Source of the DNA: Pseudomonadota bacterium
GTDB taxonomy: Bacteria; Pseudomonadota; Gammaproteobacteria; Steroidobacterales; Woeseiaceae
NCBI GenBank assembly: GCA_022565135.1
Contig: JADFKA010000052.1
Span: 1-9,240 of the forward strand
DNA: 9,240 nucleotides
Direction of reading: 5' to 3'
Shown piece after piece: positions 1 to 7,667 of the stretch. A program made the position numbers and the translations under genes. The notes beneath the pieces were generated by a model. The model had not been told where the DNA came from. It searched no databases and saw nothing but the letters and a program-made list of their open reading frames with translations. The stretch's first letter is position 1. The number at the start of each line of letters is the position of its first letter.

Positions 1-95
1 ACATCATGGCGGAATCATTGCGCCTGCTTGCTGTACCGCCTGATGCGTTACCGGCCAGGGATCCCAACAGCATCATGCAGGCAATGAGTCGATGA
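1..95 (+). CDS. ftsI: FtsI / penicillin-binding protein 3, C-terminal fragment
   Basis: This is the 3' end of a gene that begins before the window. Codons run from position 3 to a TGA at 93-95 and give 30 residues starting IMAESLRLLAVPPDAL. This resembles the extreme C-terminus of gammaproteobacterial FtsI, where E. coli has a VMAGALRTMNIEPDAL-like stretch. FtsI is the inner-membrane, septum-specific transpeptidase that cross-links peptidoglycan made by FtsW. None of its catalytic motifs (SxxK, SxN, KTG) lie inside the window, so the identity rests on the short tail similarity and on its place directly upstream of murE, which is the standard dcw order. The stop codon overlaps the murE start by 4 bases (ATGA at 92-95). 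Confidence 0.85.
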   Translation, partial: IMAESLRLLAVPPDALPARDPNSIMQAMSR

Positions 96-1606
96 GCATG
101 CCGGCCGAACATCTGACATTGTCAATCAATCTTGCTGATCTCTTGCAAGGACTTGCCGATGCACCGCTTATCAGCGTCCACGGTCTTGCCGGTGACAGTC
201 GCTTGATCGAGCGAGGCGATCTGTTTCTCGCATGCAGCGGTGAGTGTTATCACGGACTGGATTTTCTCAAGGAGGCCGTAGACGCCGGTGTTGCAGCCGT
301 TGCATTCGATGCATCGACGGCCGCAATGCCCGCCGAAGACGTCGGCGTGCCGATTATCGCGGTCGTCGATCTGGCAATGCATCTCGGCACCATCGCCAAT
401 CGGTTTTTTGCAACGCCGTCAGAGACAGTGAAAGTTATCGGCGTTACGGGAACGAATGGCAAGACGACAGTAGCCTGGTTGATTGCACAGTGTTTCGAAC
501 GGCTTGGGCAGATATGCGGCTATATCGGCACGCTCGGTACCGGTATCGGCAAATTCGACGGCGTCGAAGGCTTGACGACGCCGGGTGTTGTCGAATTGCA
601 GGGCCGGCTCGCCGAATTTCGCGATGATGGGGCGGAATATGCGGCCATCGAGGTGTCATCGCACGCGCTGGCACAAAACCGCGTGGACGGAATCGGATTC
701 GATACGGTTTTGTTCACAAACCTGAGTCGCGATCATCTCGACTATCACGGTGACATGCAGAGCTATGGTGCGGCGAAGGCGCGCCTGTTCGTTGAGTTTG
801 GCGCAAAGAGCTGCATCATCAATATCGACTCGGAATTCGGGCTGCAGCTGGCGGGACAGTGTGGACAGGCTGTTGTGACGGTGTCGACGAACCTGGACCG
901 GGCCACGAACGGCGGGCCTTATGTTTTCGTCCGGTCAGTCGTCGCGCACGAAATCGGATCGCGGGTCAGGGTGAGTAGTTCTTGGGGTGACGGCGAGTTT
1001 ACATTGCCCCTGCCGGGCGACTTCAATATTGCGAATGCCGTCATCGTGCTGGCAATGTTACTGCAGCAAGATGTGCCGATCGGCATGGCCTGCGAGGTTC
1101 TTGGTGATGTAGACGCACCGCCCGGGCGCATGCAACGCGTCGAGTCTGCTAACGACACGCCATCGGTCTATGTCGACTATGCACACACACCGGCAGCAAT
1201 CGATGTCGCATTACTGGCACTCAGCAGTCACTGCAGAGGCAAGCTTTGGTGCGTGTTCGGCTGCGGCGGTGATCGTGATCCAGGTAAACGCCCGCAGATG
1301 GGCCGAATTGCCGAACGACGCGCTGATCGAATCGTTATTACGAGTGACAATCCGCGCAGCGAATCTCCGGGCGAAATAATTGCGGCCATCGTAGACGGTC
1401 TGACGAATGCGCAAAATGCCACGATTATCGAAGATCGTGCGGCTGCGATCGCGTGGGCCATCAGGGAGGCGCAGCCCAACGATGTCGTATTGATCGCCGG
1501 CAAAGGCCACGAGAATTATCAGTTAATCGGTGACGAGCGCCGCGATTTTTCGGACTACAGTGCGGCGATGGCCAGTCTTGCGGCACGAGCAGAGGTGGGC
1601 CAGTGA
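92..1606 (+). CDS. murE: UDP-MurNAc-L-alanyl-D-glutamate--2,6-diaminopimelate ligase MurE
   Basis: A cytoplasmic ATP-dependent ligase that adds meso-diaminopimelate as the third residue of the peptidoglycan stem peptide. The 504-residue protein has the usual length and the three Mur ligase domains. The N-terminal UDP-substrate domain has GDSR near residue 34. The central ATPase domain has the P-loop GVTGTNGKTT at 117-126, IEVSSHAL at 187-194, FTNLSRDHLDYHG at 208-220 and, within AAKARLF, Lys229, the likely carbamylated lysine. The C-terminal domain has PPGRMQRV at 343-350, YAHTPAA at 363-369, GCGGDRDPGKRP at 390-401 and GKGHE at 470-474. DNPR at 419-422 is the signature of meso-DAP-adding enzymes (lysine-adding forms differ here), so a DAP-type wall is inferred. 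The start is the ATG at 92, overlapping the ftsI stop as ATGA. An in-frame ATG at 98 is a possible alternative, and no strong ribosome binding site separates the two. Confidence 0.97.
   Translation: MSMPAEHLTLSINLADLLQGLADAPLISVHGLAGDSRLIERGDLFLACSGECYHGLDFLKEAVDAGVAAVAFDASTAAMPAEDVGVPIIAVVDLAMHLGTIANRFFATPSETVKVIGVTGTNGKTTVAWLIAQCFERLGQICGYIGTLGTGIGKFDGVEGLTTPGVVELQGRLAEFRDDGAEYAAIEVSSHALAQNRVDGIGFDTVLFTNLSRDHLDYHGDMQSYGAAKARLFVEFGAKSCIINIDSEFGLQLAGQCGQAVVTVSTNLDRATNGGPYVFVRSVVAHEIGSRVRVSSSWGDGEFTLPLPGDFNIANAVIVLAMLLQQDVPIGMACEVLGDVDAPPGRMQRVESANDTPSVYVDYAHTPAAIDVALLALSSHCRGKLWCVFGCGGDRDPGKRPQMGRIAERRADRIVITSDNPRSESPGEIIAAIVDGLTNAQNATIIEDRAAAIAWAIREAQPNDVVLIAGKGHENYQLIGDERRDFSDYSAAMASLAARAEVGQ
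1591..1597 (+). promoter_or_regulatory. Ribosome binding site of murF
   Basis: AGAGGTG lies 5 bases before the GTG at 1603, inside the end of murE. It supports the non-ATG start that overlaps the murE stop codon. Confidence 0.65.
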
Positions 1607-2964
1607 ACGCGACGCTCTCGTCAGCTGCCGAATCAATGCGTGGCACGCTGCACGGGGCAGATTGCCCTTTCGACGGTGTAAGTACCGATTCGCGCACGCT
1701 CAAGTGTGGTGATTTGTTCTTCGCCCTGTCCGGACCGAATTTCGACGGCGGCGAATTTGTCAGTCAGGTCAGTGAAAAAGGTGCCGCAGGTGCGGTTGTG
1801 AAATCGGTCGTCGAGGACGACGTTGCGCAGATCACGGTCGACGACACGCGGTTGGCACTAGGGCGGCTTGGTGCGACGTGGCGTCAAAGCCATGCAGCGA
1901 CGGTTGTGGGCGTCACTGGCAGTAATGGCAAGACGACGATCAAGGAAATGATCGCAGCGTGCTTGTCACAGATTGCCCCAACTCTTGCCACCGCCGGGAA
2001 TCTTAACAACGACATTGGCATGCCACTTATGTTGTTACGGATCGACTCGTCACATCGCTATGCGGTACTCGAGATGGGAGCCAATCACGCTGGCGAAATC
2101 GGCTACCTTACGTCGCTGGCGCGGCCCGACGTGGTCGTCATCAGTAACGCAGGCGTAGCGCACCTCGAAGGATATGGCTCGATTACCGGCATCGCGCACG
2201 GTAAAGGTGAAATTCTGCAAAGCGATACACGGCCGCAGTTCGCCATCCTGAATGCCGAAGACGAGTTCTACCAGTACTGGCTGTCACTGGTAGACGACAT
2301 CGAAATTCTGAGTTTTGGATTGGGCGAAGGCGCCGATGTCCATGCGGATCATATTGTTGCCGAAAAGGGTAGCACGTCGTTCCGCCTGCATTTGCCCGCA
2401 GCGGTAGTCGATCTGACGCTGCCATTGGCCGGTATTCACAACGTGCGCAATGCCTGTGCGGCAGCCGCTGTAACTACCGCACTCGGGGTTTCGCCAGAAC
2501 AAATTCGTAATGCGTTCGAGTCAATCGAGCCAATGGCAGGCCGACTGCAGCCGGTTGCGGGCCGCAACGGCGCAGTTGTGTACGACGACAGCTACAACGC
2601 CAATCCGGATTCGGTTTGCGCCGCTGGTGACTTCCTCGCCACCCTGTCCGGCCGAAACTGGCTCGTTCTCGGCGACATGTTCGAGCTTGGCGAGAACGCT
2701 GACCAACTGCATTTCGACACAGGCAAAGCGCTCGCCGATGGTCGCGTCGAGCGCTTGTTTGCGATCGGTGACCTAAGCAAGCACACGATTAAAGGTTTCG
2801 GCGACGGTGGCGAATGGTTTGCTTCGATCGACGACCTGATTGCGAGCGTTATGGCCGATATTTCGGCGGACGTAAACATCCTGATCAAGGGTTCGCGCGG
2901 TATGCGCATGGAACGCGTCGTCGAAGCACTTCGTGCGACAGACGCAATGCGACGAGAGGCTTAA
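1603..2964 (+). CDS. murF: UDP-MurNAc-tripeptide--D-alanyl-D-alanine ligase MurF
   Basis: A cytoplasmic ATP-dependent ligase that adds the dipeptide D-Ala-D-Ala to UDP-MurNAc-tripeptide, completing the pentapeptide. The 453-residue protein is of normal length. The N-terminal domain has the STDSR...GDLFFALSG pattern at 27-44 typical of MurE and MurF. The ATPase domain has the P-loop GVTGSNGKTT at 103-112, NLNNDIGMPL at 133-142, EMGANHAGEI at 157-166 and HLEGYGSITGIAHGKGEI at 187-204, where Lys201 is the candidate carbamylated lysine. Further on come IHNVRNA at 278-284, YDDSYNANPDS at 327-337 (strongly MurF-specific), LGDMFELG at 356-363 and KGSRGMRME at 429-437. The start is GTG at 1603, overlapping the murE stop as GTGA, with the purine-rich AGAGGTG at 1591-1597 placed correctly upstream. 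It ends with TAA two bases before mraY. Confidence 0.97.
   Translation: MNATLSSAAESMRGTLHGADCPFDGVSTDSRTLKCGDLFFALSGPNFDGGEFVSQVSEKGAAGAVVKSVVEDDVAQITVDDTRLALGRLGATWRQSHAATVVGVTGSNGKTTIKEMIAACLSQIAPTLATAGNLNNDIGMPLMLLRIDSSHRYAVLEMGANHAGEIGYLTSLARPDVVVISNAGVAHLEGYGSITGIAHGKGEILQSDTRPQFAILNAEDEFYQYWLSLVDDIEILSFGLGEGADVHADHIVAEKGSTSFRLHLPAAVVDLTLPLAGIHNVRNACAAAAVTTALGVSPEQIRNAFESIEPMAGRLQPVAGRNGAVVYDDSYNANPDSVCAAGDFLATLSGRNWLVLGDMFELGENADQLHFDTGKALADGRVERLFAIGDLSKHTIKGFGDGGEWFASIDDLIASVMADISADVNILIKGSRGMRMERVVEALRATDAMRREA
2954..2959 (+). promoter_or_regulatory. Ribosome binding site of mraY
   Basis: GAGAGG lies 7 bases before the ATG at 2967. It helps decide for this start over upstream in-frame codons that lie within murF. 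Confidence 0.7.
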
Positions 2965-2966
2965 CG

Positions 2967-4061
2967 ATGCTGCTCTATTTCGCGAATTATCTGACGCAGT
3001 TCGAGCCGGGATTCGACGTATTTCATTATCTGACGATGCGCGCGATTCTCGGTGCATTGACGGCACTGATCCTGTCCTTTGTCATCGGTCCGCGCATGAT
3101 CGCGAAGCTTAACGACAATCAGATCGGTCAACCCATTCGCGATGATGGGCCAAAGAGCCATATACCCAAGGCCGGGACGCCGACAATGGGTGGCACATTG
3201 ATTCTGACTGCGATCGCTGTCAGTACTGTGTTGTGGGCAGATCTCGAGAATGTGTTCATCTGGATTGTCCTGTTCGTCATGTTGTCATTCGGCGTTATCG
3301 GTTATGTCGACGACTACAAGAAGCTGGTTCTGCGAAATCCGGCCGGCCTGTCGGTGAAACAAAAGCTGTTCTGGCAGTCGCTCGCGGCGCTGATCGCTGC
3401 GGGTGCTCTGTATATGTATGCATTAGAAAACGGCACGCTGGACACGGCCACGACACTTTTGATTCCGTACTTCAAAGACCTGAAGATTTCGCTCGGGTGG
3501 TTCCAGATCGTCATTACCTATCTTTTCATCGTTGGCTTTAGCAACGCCGTTAACCTGACGGATGGTCTGGACGGTTTGGCTATCATGCCGATCGTGCTGG
3601 TCGGCGGGACGCTAGGCCTTTTTGCCTATGTCACCGGTAACGTTAACTTTTCGGGCTATCTCGGCATTCCCTATGTTGCGGGGACCGGTGAGATCATGGT
3701 GTTCTGCGCGGCGCTCGCAGGAGCTGGCCTCGGATTCCTGTGGTTCAACACGTATCCGGCCCAGGTTTTTATGGGCGATATCGGAGCGCTGGCTTTGGGT
3801 GCGACACTCGGTGTTGTCGCCGTTGTCGTTCGCCAGGAAATTGTGCTCGCGATCATGGGCGGTGTGTTTGTTGTTGAAACGTTGTCGGTCATTATTCAGG
3901 TCGCGTCTTTCAAGCTAACCGGTAAACGCGTCTTTCGCATGGCGCCACTGCACCACCATTTTGAACTCAAAGGTTGGGCGGAACCCAAAGTCATTGTTCG
4001 ATTCTGGATAATTACGGTTATCCTTGTGTTGATCGGTTTGGCGAGCCTGAAAGTACGATGA
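2967..4061 (+). CDS. mraY: Phospho-N-acetylmuramoyl-pentapeptide-transferase MraY
   Basis: An integral inner-membrane enzyme that moves phospho-MurNAc-pentapeptide from UDP to undecaprenyl phosphate, giving lipid I. The 364-residue protein is close to the E. coli length (about 360) and has many hydrophobic helices, in line with the ten-segment family topology. Diagnostic motifs are the substrate-loop segment PKAGTPTMGG at 67-76, the acidic pair Asp115-Asp116 in GYVDDYKK, NLTDGLDG at 196-203, FMGDIGALALG at 268-278 with the catalytic-region Asp271, and MAPLHHHFELKGW at 325-337. The first 35 or so residues look like gammaproteobacterial MraY. The frame stays open upstream to 2814 inside murF. 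The ATG at 2967 is chosen because it gives the family N-terminus, follows the murF stop by 2 bases, and has GAGAGG at 2954-2959 upstream. The stop overlaps murD as ATGA. Confidence 0.98.
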   Translation: MLLYFANYLTQFEPGFDVFHYLTMRAILGALTALILSFVIGPRMIAKLNDNQIGQPIRDDGPKSHIPKAGTPTMGGTLILTAIAVSTVLWADLENVFIWIVLFVMLSFGVIGYVDDYKKLVLRNPAGLSVKQKLFWQSLAALIAAGALYMYALENGTLDTATTLLIPYFKDLKISLGWFQIVITYLFIVGFSNAVNLTDGLDGLAIMPIVLVGGTLGLFAYVTGNVNFSGYLGIPYVAGTGEIMVFCAALAGAGLGFLWFNTYPAQVFMGDIGALALGATLGVVAVVVRQEIVLAIMGGVFVVETLSVIIQVASFKLTGKRVFRMAPLHHHFELKGWAEPKVIVRFWIITVILVLIGLASLKVR

Positions 4062-5401
4062 ACGCCGCAGCGAAATCGAAGCCGGCGCGCAAGGATCTTG
4101 TCGTGGGCCTGGGTGTTACGGGGTTATCGATCGCACGCTATCTGAACCGCTGTGGCCTTGATGCGATATTCATGGACAGTCGAGAAAAGCCACCCGGTAT
4201 CGACGAGTTAGGCGATATCTGGCCCGATGCCGAAGTGTCGCTCGGCAAAATGAAGCTGCCAAAAAACGTTGGCCGACTCATCGTTTCGCCGGGGGTCACT
4301 GACAATGACCCGCTGTTAAAAGCGGCGCGTAAATCGAAGCTCGAAGTCATTTCGGATATCGAGCTGTTTGCCCGCGATGCGCAAGCACCATTCGTCGCAG
4401 TAACCGGCTCGAATGGCAAGAGTACTGTTACGACGTTGCTTTATCACATGTGCCGCGCGGCCGGGCGAGAGGTACTGGCAGGCGGCAATCTTGGCGAGCC
4501 CGCTCTGGATTTGCTTGATCAGGAAAAGCCGGATCTATACGTACTTGAGCTGTCGAGTTTTCAATTGCAGCGTACCGATTCATTGCCAGCTGAGGTCGCT
4601 GTCCTGCTCAACGTGTCTCCGGATCATCTCGACTGGCATGTCGACGAGGAAGAGTATCGGCAGTCAAAGTATCGCGTGTACAGCCAGGCCAAGTCTGCCG
4701 TGGTCAACAGAGCCGATGCGCGGGCAGGCGAAGTTGTGCAGGACATGGACAGCGTCATCAGCTTCGGCCTCGATGAACCCGCCGACGGACAATTTGGTAT
4801 CAAACGCGAAGATGGCATCGACTATCTTGCGCGCGGAGACACGATGCTGATCGCGACATCCGATATGGCGATTTACGGCGTGCATAACCAGGCGAACGCG
4901 CTGGCGGCGCTTGCGACTGGCGAGCTTCTGCAGCTCGAGATGTCGGCCATGTTGCAAGTACTCAACGAGTTTCCGGGTCTGCCGCATCGCATGCAGTTCG
5001 TCGCAAGGAAAGGTTCGGTCAACTTTATCAACGACTCCAAGGCGACCAATGTTGCCGCTGCCGTGGCATCGGTCCAGTCAATAGACGGCATGCTGGTCTT
5101 ACTCGCAGGCGGTGAAGGCAAAGGTGGTGCATACAGCGAACTTGCAGCAGCGCTCGAAAACAAATTGCGTGCCGCCGTGCTTTTCGGGCAGGACGCTGGT
5201 GCGATATCCGACGCTCTGGACACCGTAATGCCGGTTTACTTTGCACAGGATATGCGCGACGCCGTCAGCCAGGCGGCGGCCTACGCCGAGTCAGACGACA
5301 CGGTTTTGCTCGCCCCCGCGTGTGCGAGCTTTGATCAATTCGAAAACTACAAAGCGCGCGGTGATGCGTTTTGCGATGCAGTAGAGGCGTTGCCCCGATG
5401 A
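4058..5401 (+). CDS. murD: UDP-N-acetylmuramoyl-L-alanine--D-glutamate ligase MurD
   Basis: A cytoplasmic ATP-dependent ligase that adds D-glutamate to UDP-MurNAc-L-Ala, the second stem residue. At 447 residues it is near the E. coli length (438). The N-terminal Rossmann-like domain has GLGVTGLS at 17-24 and VSPGV at 76-80. The central domain has the P-loop VTGSNGKST at 115-123, GGNLGEPAL at 142-150, LELSSFQLQ at 163-171, LNVSPDHLDWH at 184-194, and Lys204 in the YRQSKYRVY segment as the likely carbamylated lysine. The C-terminal domain has GLPHRMQ at 307-313, NDSKATN at 325-331, LAGGEGKGG at 349-357, and APACASFDQFENYKARG at 419-435, which is typical of MurD. The frame is open further upstream to 3974 inside mraY, but the ATG at 4058 overlaps the mraY stop as ATGA and gives the expected N-terminus. 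The upstream ribosome binding site is weak, so translation probably depends on coupling to mraY. Confidence 0.97.
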   Translation: MNAAAKSKPARKDLVVGLGVTGLSIARYLNRCGLDAIFMDSREKPPGIDELGDIWPDAEVSLGKMKLPKNVGRLIVSPGVTDNDPLLKAARKSKLEVISDIELFARDAQAPFVAVTGSNGKSTVTTLLYHMCRAAGREVLAGGNLGEPALDLLDQEKPDLYVLELSSFQLQRTDSLPAEVAVLLNVSPDHLDWHVDEEEYRQSKYRVYSQAKSAVVNRADARAGEVVQDMDSVISFGLDEPADGQFGIKREDGIDYLARGDTMLIATSDMAIYGVHNQANALAALATGELLQLEMSAMLQVLNEFPGLPHRMQFVARKGSVNFINDSKATNVAAAVASVQSIDGMLVLLAGGEGKGGAYSELAAALENKLRAAVLFGQDAGAISDALDTVMPVYFAQDMRDAVSQAAAYAESDDTVLLAPACASFDQFENYKARGDAFCDAVEALPR

Positions 5402-6582
5402 CGAGTCAGAGTGCGACAATGCCGTACCCGGTGCGTTTGAAGACCGAGCTCAGGATCGATTACGTAATGCTGATGATCGTCCTGACGCTGTTGTTCGGCG
5501 GCCTTGTCATTCTCGCGTCGGCTTCGATCACGATTTCTGACAATATCGCGGACAGGCCTTTTTACTACGTCGAACGACAACTCCTTGCCGCAGGAATCGG
5601 TGGCATTGTGGCGTTCGCGTGTCTCTACATTCCAATGCGCGTCTGGCAGAGCCTCAGCCCGCTGATGTTGCTGGTCGGATTTGCGCTGCTTTGCGTCGTG
5701 CTTGTTCCGGGCATTGGCTATGAGGTTAACGGGAGCACGCGCTGGATTCGCTTCGGCATTATGAATCTGCAGGTATCGGAGCCCGCGCGGCTATGTTTGT
5801 TGATGTATCTCGCAGGCTACGTCGTCAGACAGCAAAAGGCGCTCAGAGAGAAGTTTGTCGGCTTTCTCCGTCCCATGCTCGTATTGACCTTAAGTTGCTC
5901 GTTATTGCTTGCGGAACCAGATTTCGGCGCAGCAATCGTGTTACTCACAACGGCACTCATAATTTTGTTTGTGGCTGGCGCGCGAATCCGGGATTTCCTG
6001 CTGTTTTTTTCGGCAGCACTAATCGGCATGACAGTACTGGCGCTGGCTTCGCCGTATCGAATGAAACGGCTGACAGGCTTTCTCGATCCATGGGCGGATC
6101 CTTTCGACTCAGGTTTTCAATTGACGCAATCGCTGATCGCGATCGGCCGGGGCGAGTGGTTTGGCGTCGGGCTCGGCGACAGTGTACAAAAACTTTTTTA
6201 CCTGCCAGAGGCCCACACGGACTTCGTATTTGCCGTATTCGCTGAAGAGTTCGGACTGCTGGGTTCACTAATTTTGATCGCACTTTTCCTGGCACTGCTG
6301 TGGCGCATATTCAAGATTGCACGGCGCGCGGCAAACACAGAGCGATACTTCGAAGCCTATTTATCGATTGGGCTCGGTACCTGGTTGGGACTGCAGGCAT
6401 TCATCAACATTGGCGTGAACATGGGCATATTGCCGACGAAGGGTCTGACGTTGCCGTTGATCAGTTATGGGCGCAGTAGTCTGATCATTACGATGATGAC
6501 GATCGGTCTTCTCATGCGCATTTATCATGAACTCGAAGTCGATGCGCGGACCGTTAACCGCAAACGCAGGAGCCGGCAATGA
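5398..6582 (+). CDS. ftsW: Septal peptidoglycan glycosyltransferase FtsW (SEDS family)
   Basis: A polytopic inner-membrane SEDS protein that polymerises lipid II into glycan strands at the division site, working with FtsI, whose gene lies at the start of this window. The 394-residue protein has about ten hydrophobic segments, beginning near residue 22. Family motifs are NGSTRWIRFG at 111-120, QVSEPARL at 125-132, EPDFGAA at 173-179, the large extracytoplasmic loop with DPFDSGFQLTQSLIAIGRG at 234-252, and YLPEAHTDFVFAVFAEEFG at 268-286 with the presumed catalytic Asp275. Near the C-terminus GILPTKGLTLPLISYG at 343-358 is followed by Arg359, where the family usually has Gly (SYGGSS). The ATG at 5398 overlaps the murD stop as ATGA and has AGAGG at 5383-5387, a rather long 10 bases upstream. 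An in-frame ATG at 5419 is possible. FtsW rather than RodA is inferred from context and from the long LPEAHTDF-type loop. Confidence 0.95.
   Translation: MTSQSATMPYPVRLKTELRIDYVMLMIVLTLLFGGLVILASASITISDNIADRPFYYVERQLLAAGIGGIVAFACLYIPMRVWQSLSPLMLLVGFALLCVVLVPGIGYEVNGSTRWIRFGIMNLQVSEPARLCLLMYLAGYVVRQQKALREKFVGFLRPMLVLTLSCSLLLAEPDFGAAIVLLTTALIILFVAGARIRDFLLFFSAALIGMTVLALASPYRMKRLTGFLDPWADPFDSGFQLTQSLIAIGRGEWFGVGLGDSVQKLFYLPEAHTDFVFAVFAEEFGLLGSLILIALFLALLWRIFKIARRAANTERYFEAYLSIGLGTWLGLQAFINIGVNMGILPTKGLTLPLISYGRSSLIITMMTIGLLMRIYHELEVDARTVNRKRRSRQ
6568..6572 (+). promoter_or_regulatory. Ribosome binding site of murG
   Basis: AGGAG lies 6 bases before the ATG at 6579, within the last codons of ftsW. 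It is one of the best matches to the anti-Shine-Dalgarno sequence in the window, so murG may also be initiated independently of ftsW. Confidence 0.75.
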
Positions 6583-7667
6583 GCGGACGGCCGATACTCG
6601 TCATGGCGGGTGGTACGGGCGGACACGTATACCCGGCACTTGCGGTAGCGCGAGCGCTGGAGGCACGTTCGCAAGACATCGTGTGGCTCGGTACGCATCG
6701 TGGTCTCGAATCGAAGGTGGTTCCAGCTGCTGGCATAGATATCGAATGGATCAGCGTTCGCGGGCTGCGTCGCAAAGGTTTACTCGCAGTGATAATCGCA
6801 CCGATTCAGCTCATCTGGGCACTATTGCAGTCGCTCAGCATCATCGTGCGTCGCCGCCCGGCTGCCGTACTCGGCATGGGTGGCTTCGTTAGCGGACCTG
6901 GCGGCCTCGCTGCCTGGCTCACCGGTCGGCCGCTCGTGATACACGAGCAAAATGCGGCCGCCGGCCTTACCAACCGTCTTCTGGCGCGTCTTGCCCGGGT
7001 TGTGCTGCAAGCCTTCCCGGGCAGTTTTAATTCTAATGTCAATGCGGAAACCGTCGGTAATCCGGTTCGCGAGGACATCGCAGCCGTCGCCGATCCCGTC
7101 GATCGTTACCGCAAGCGAGCCGGTCCACTACGGTTATTGGTGTTGGGCGGAAGCCAGGGTGCATTGGTACTCAACCAGACCGTACCGGCGGCATTGTCGC
7201 TATTACCCGCAGACGAGCGACCGATCGTTCGTCACCAGTGCGGCAGTCGCACACTCGATGCGGCACACACGGTCTACGCGGAACATCGTGTCGATGCTGA
7301 ACTCGTGCCGTATATCGACGATATGGCATCTGCCTATGCGTGGGCGGACCTTGTCGTCTGCCGAGCTGGTGCGCTGACCGTCGCAGAACTGTGCGCGGTT
7401 GGTTTGCCCGCCCTGTTCATACCCTACCCGTCGGCGGTGGACGACCACCAGACAGCGAACGCACGGCCAATGGCCGATGCGGGCGCTGCGGTGATCATCG
7501 ATGAGAGCACGCTGAGCGATGCGGTCCTGGCGCGGCAACTGCACGAATGGTTGTCGTCGCGAGACGATCTGCAGGAGAAAGCCGTCAGAGCGCATGGCCT
7601 GGCGAAACCACGTGCGCTGATGCGGATCACTGAATTGTGTCTCGAGCAAGCGGGAGTCACAGCATGA
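6579..7667 (+). CDS. murG: UDP-N-acetylglucosamine--N-acetylmuramyl-(pentapeptide) pyrophosphoryl-undecaprenol GlcNAc transferase MurG
   Basis: A GT-B-fold glycosyltransferase (family GT28) on the cytoplasmic face of the inner membrane. It adds GlcNAc from UDP-GlcNAc to lipid I to form lipid II. The 362-residue protein is of normal length. The N-terminal acceptor domain has the first glycine loop GGTGGHVYPA at 11-20, a hydrophobic and basic stretch at about 65-93 that fits membrane association, the second loop GMGGFVSGPGG at 99-109, and HEQNAAAGLTNR at 122-133. The C-terminal UDP-GlcNAc domain has GGSQGA at 190-195, YIDDMASAYAWADLVVCRAG at 245-264, ALTVAEL at 265-271 and DDHQTANA at 288-295. 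The ATG at 6579 overlaps the ftsW stop as ATGA and has a strong AGGAG at 6568-6572. The stop overlaps murC in the same way. Confidence 0.98.
   Translation: MSGRPILVMAGGTGGHVYPALAVARALEARSQDIVWLGTHRGLESKVVPAAGIDIEWISVRGLRRKGLLAVIIAPIQLIWALLQSLSIIVRRRPAAVLGMGGFVSGPGGLAAWLTGRPLVIHEQNAAAGLTNRLLARLARVVLQAFPGSFNSNVNAETVGNPVREDIAAVADPVDRYRKRAGPLRLLVLGGSQGALVLNQTVPAALSLLPADERPIVRHQCGSRTLDAAHTVYAEHRVDAELVPYIDDMASAYAWADLVVCRAGALTVAELCAVGLPALFIPYPSAVDDHQTANARPMADAGAAVIIDESTLSDAVLARQLHEWLSSRDDLQEKAVRAHGLAKPRALMRITELCLEQAGVTA
7652..7656 (+). promoter_or_regulatory. Ribosome binding site of murC
   Basis: GGGAG lies 7 bases before the ATG at 7664. It favours this start over the in-frame GTG at 7637. Confidence 0.65.

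Noticed and set aside
2814..2966. N-terminal extension of mraY into murF
   Set aside because: The extra 51 residues are hydrophilic, do not resemble MraY, and overlap murF coding sequence. The ATG at 2967 has a proper ribosome binding site and gives the family length.
3770..3802. MraY reads MGDIGALALG where E. coli has Ser instead of the first Ala after Gly
   Set aside because: Ala at this position is, to my knowledge, found in other gammaproteobacterial MraY proteins, and the catalytic Asp271 is kept.
3974..4057. N-terminal extension of murD into mraY
   Set aside because: It overlaps the conserved MraY C-terminus and adds 28 residues with no counterpart in MurD. The ATGA start at 4058 fits the cluster.
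6004..6199. Homopolymer runs in ftsW (seven T at 6004-6010, five A then six T at 6188-6199) as possible slippage or terminator signals
   Set aside because: The reading frame continues through both with conserved FtsW residues, there is no adjacent GC-rich stem for a terminator, and nothing suggests programmed frameshifting.
5793..6245. A 150-codon plus-strand frame inside ftsW
   Set aside because: It is out of frame with ftsW, which has continuous SEDS motifs across the same bases. The translated product is rich in Arg and shows no family pattern.
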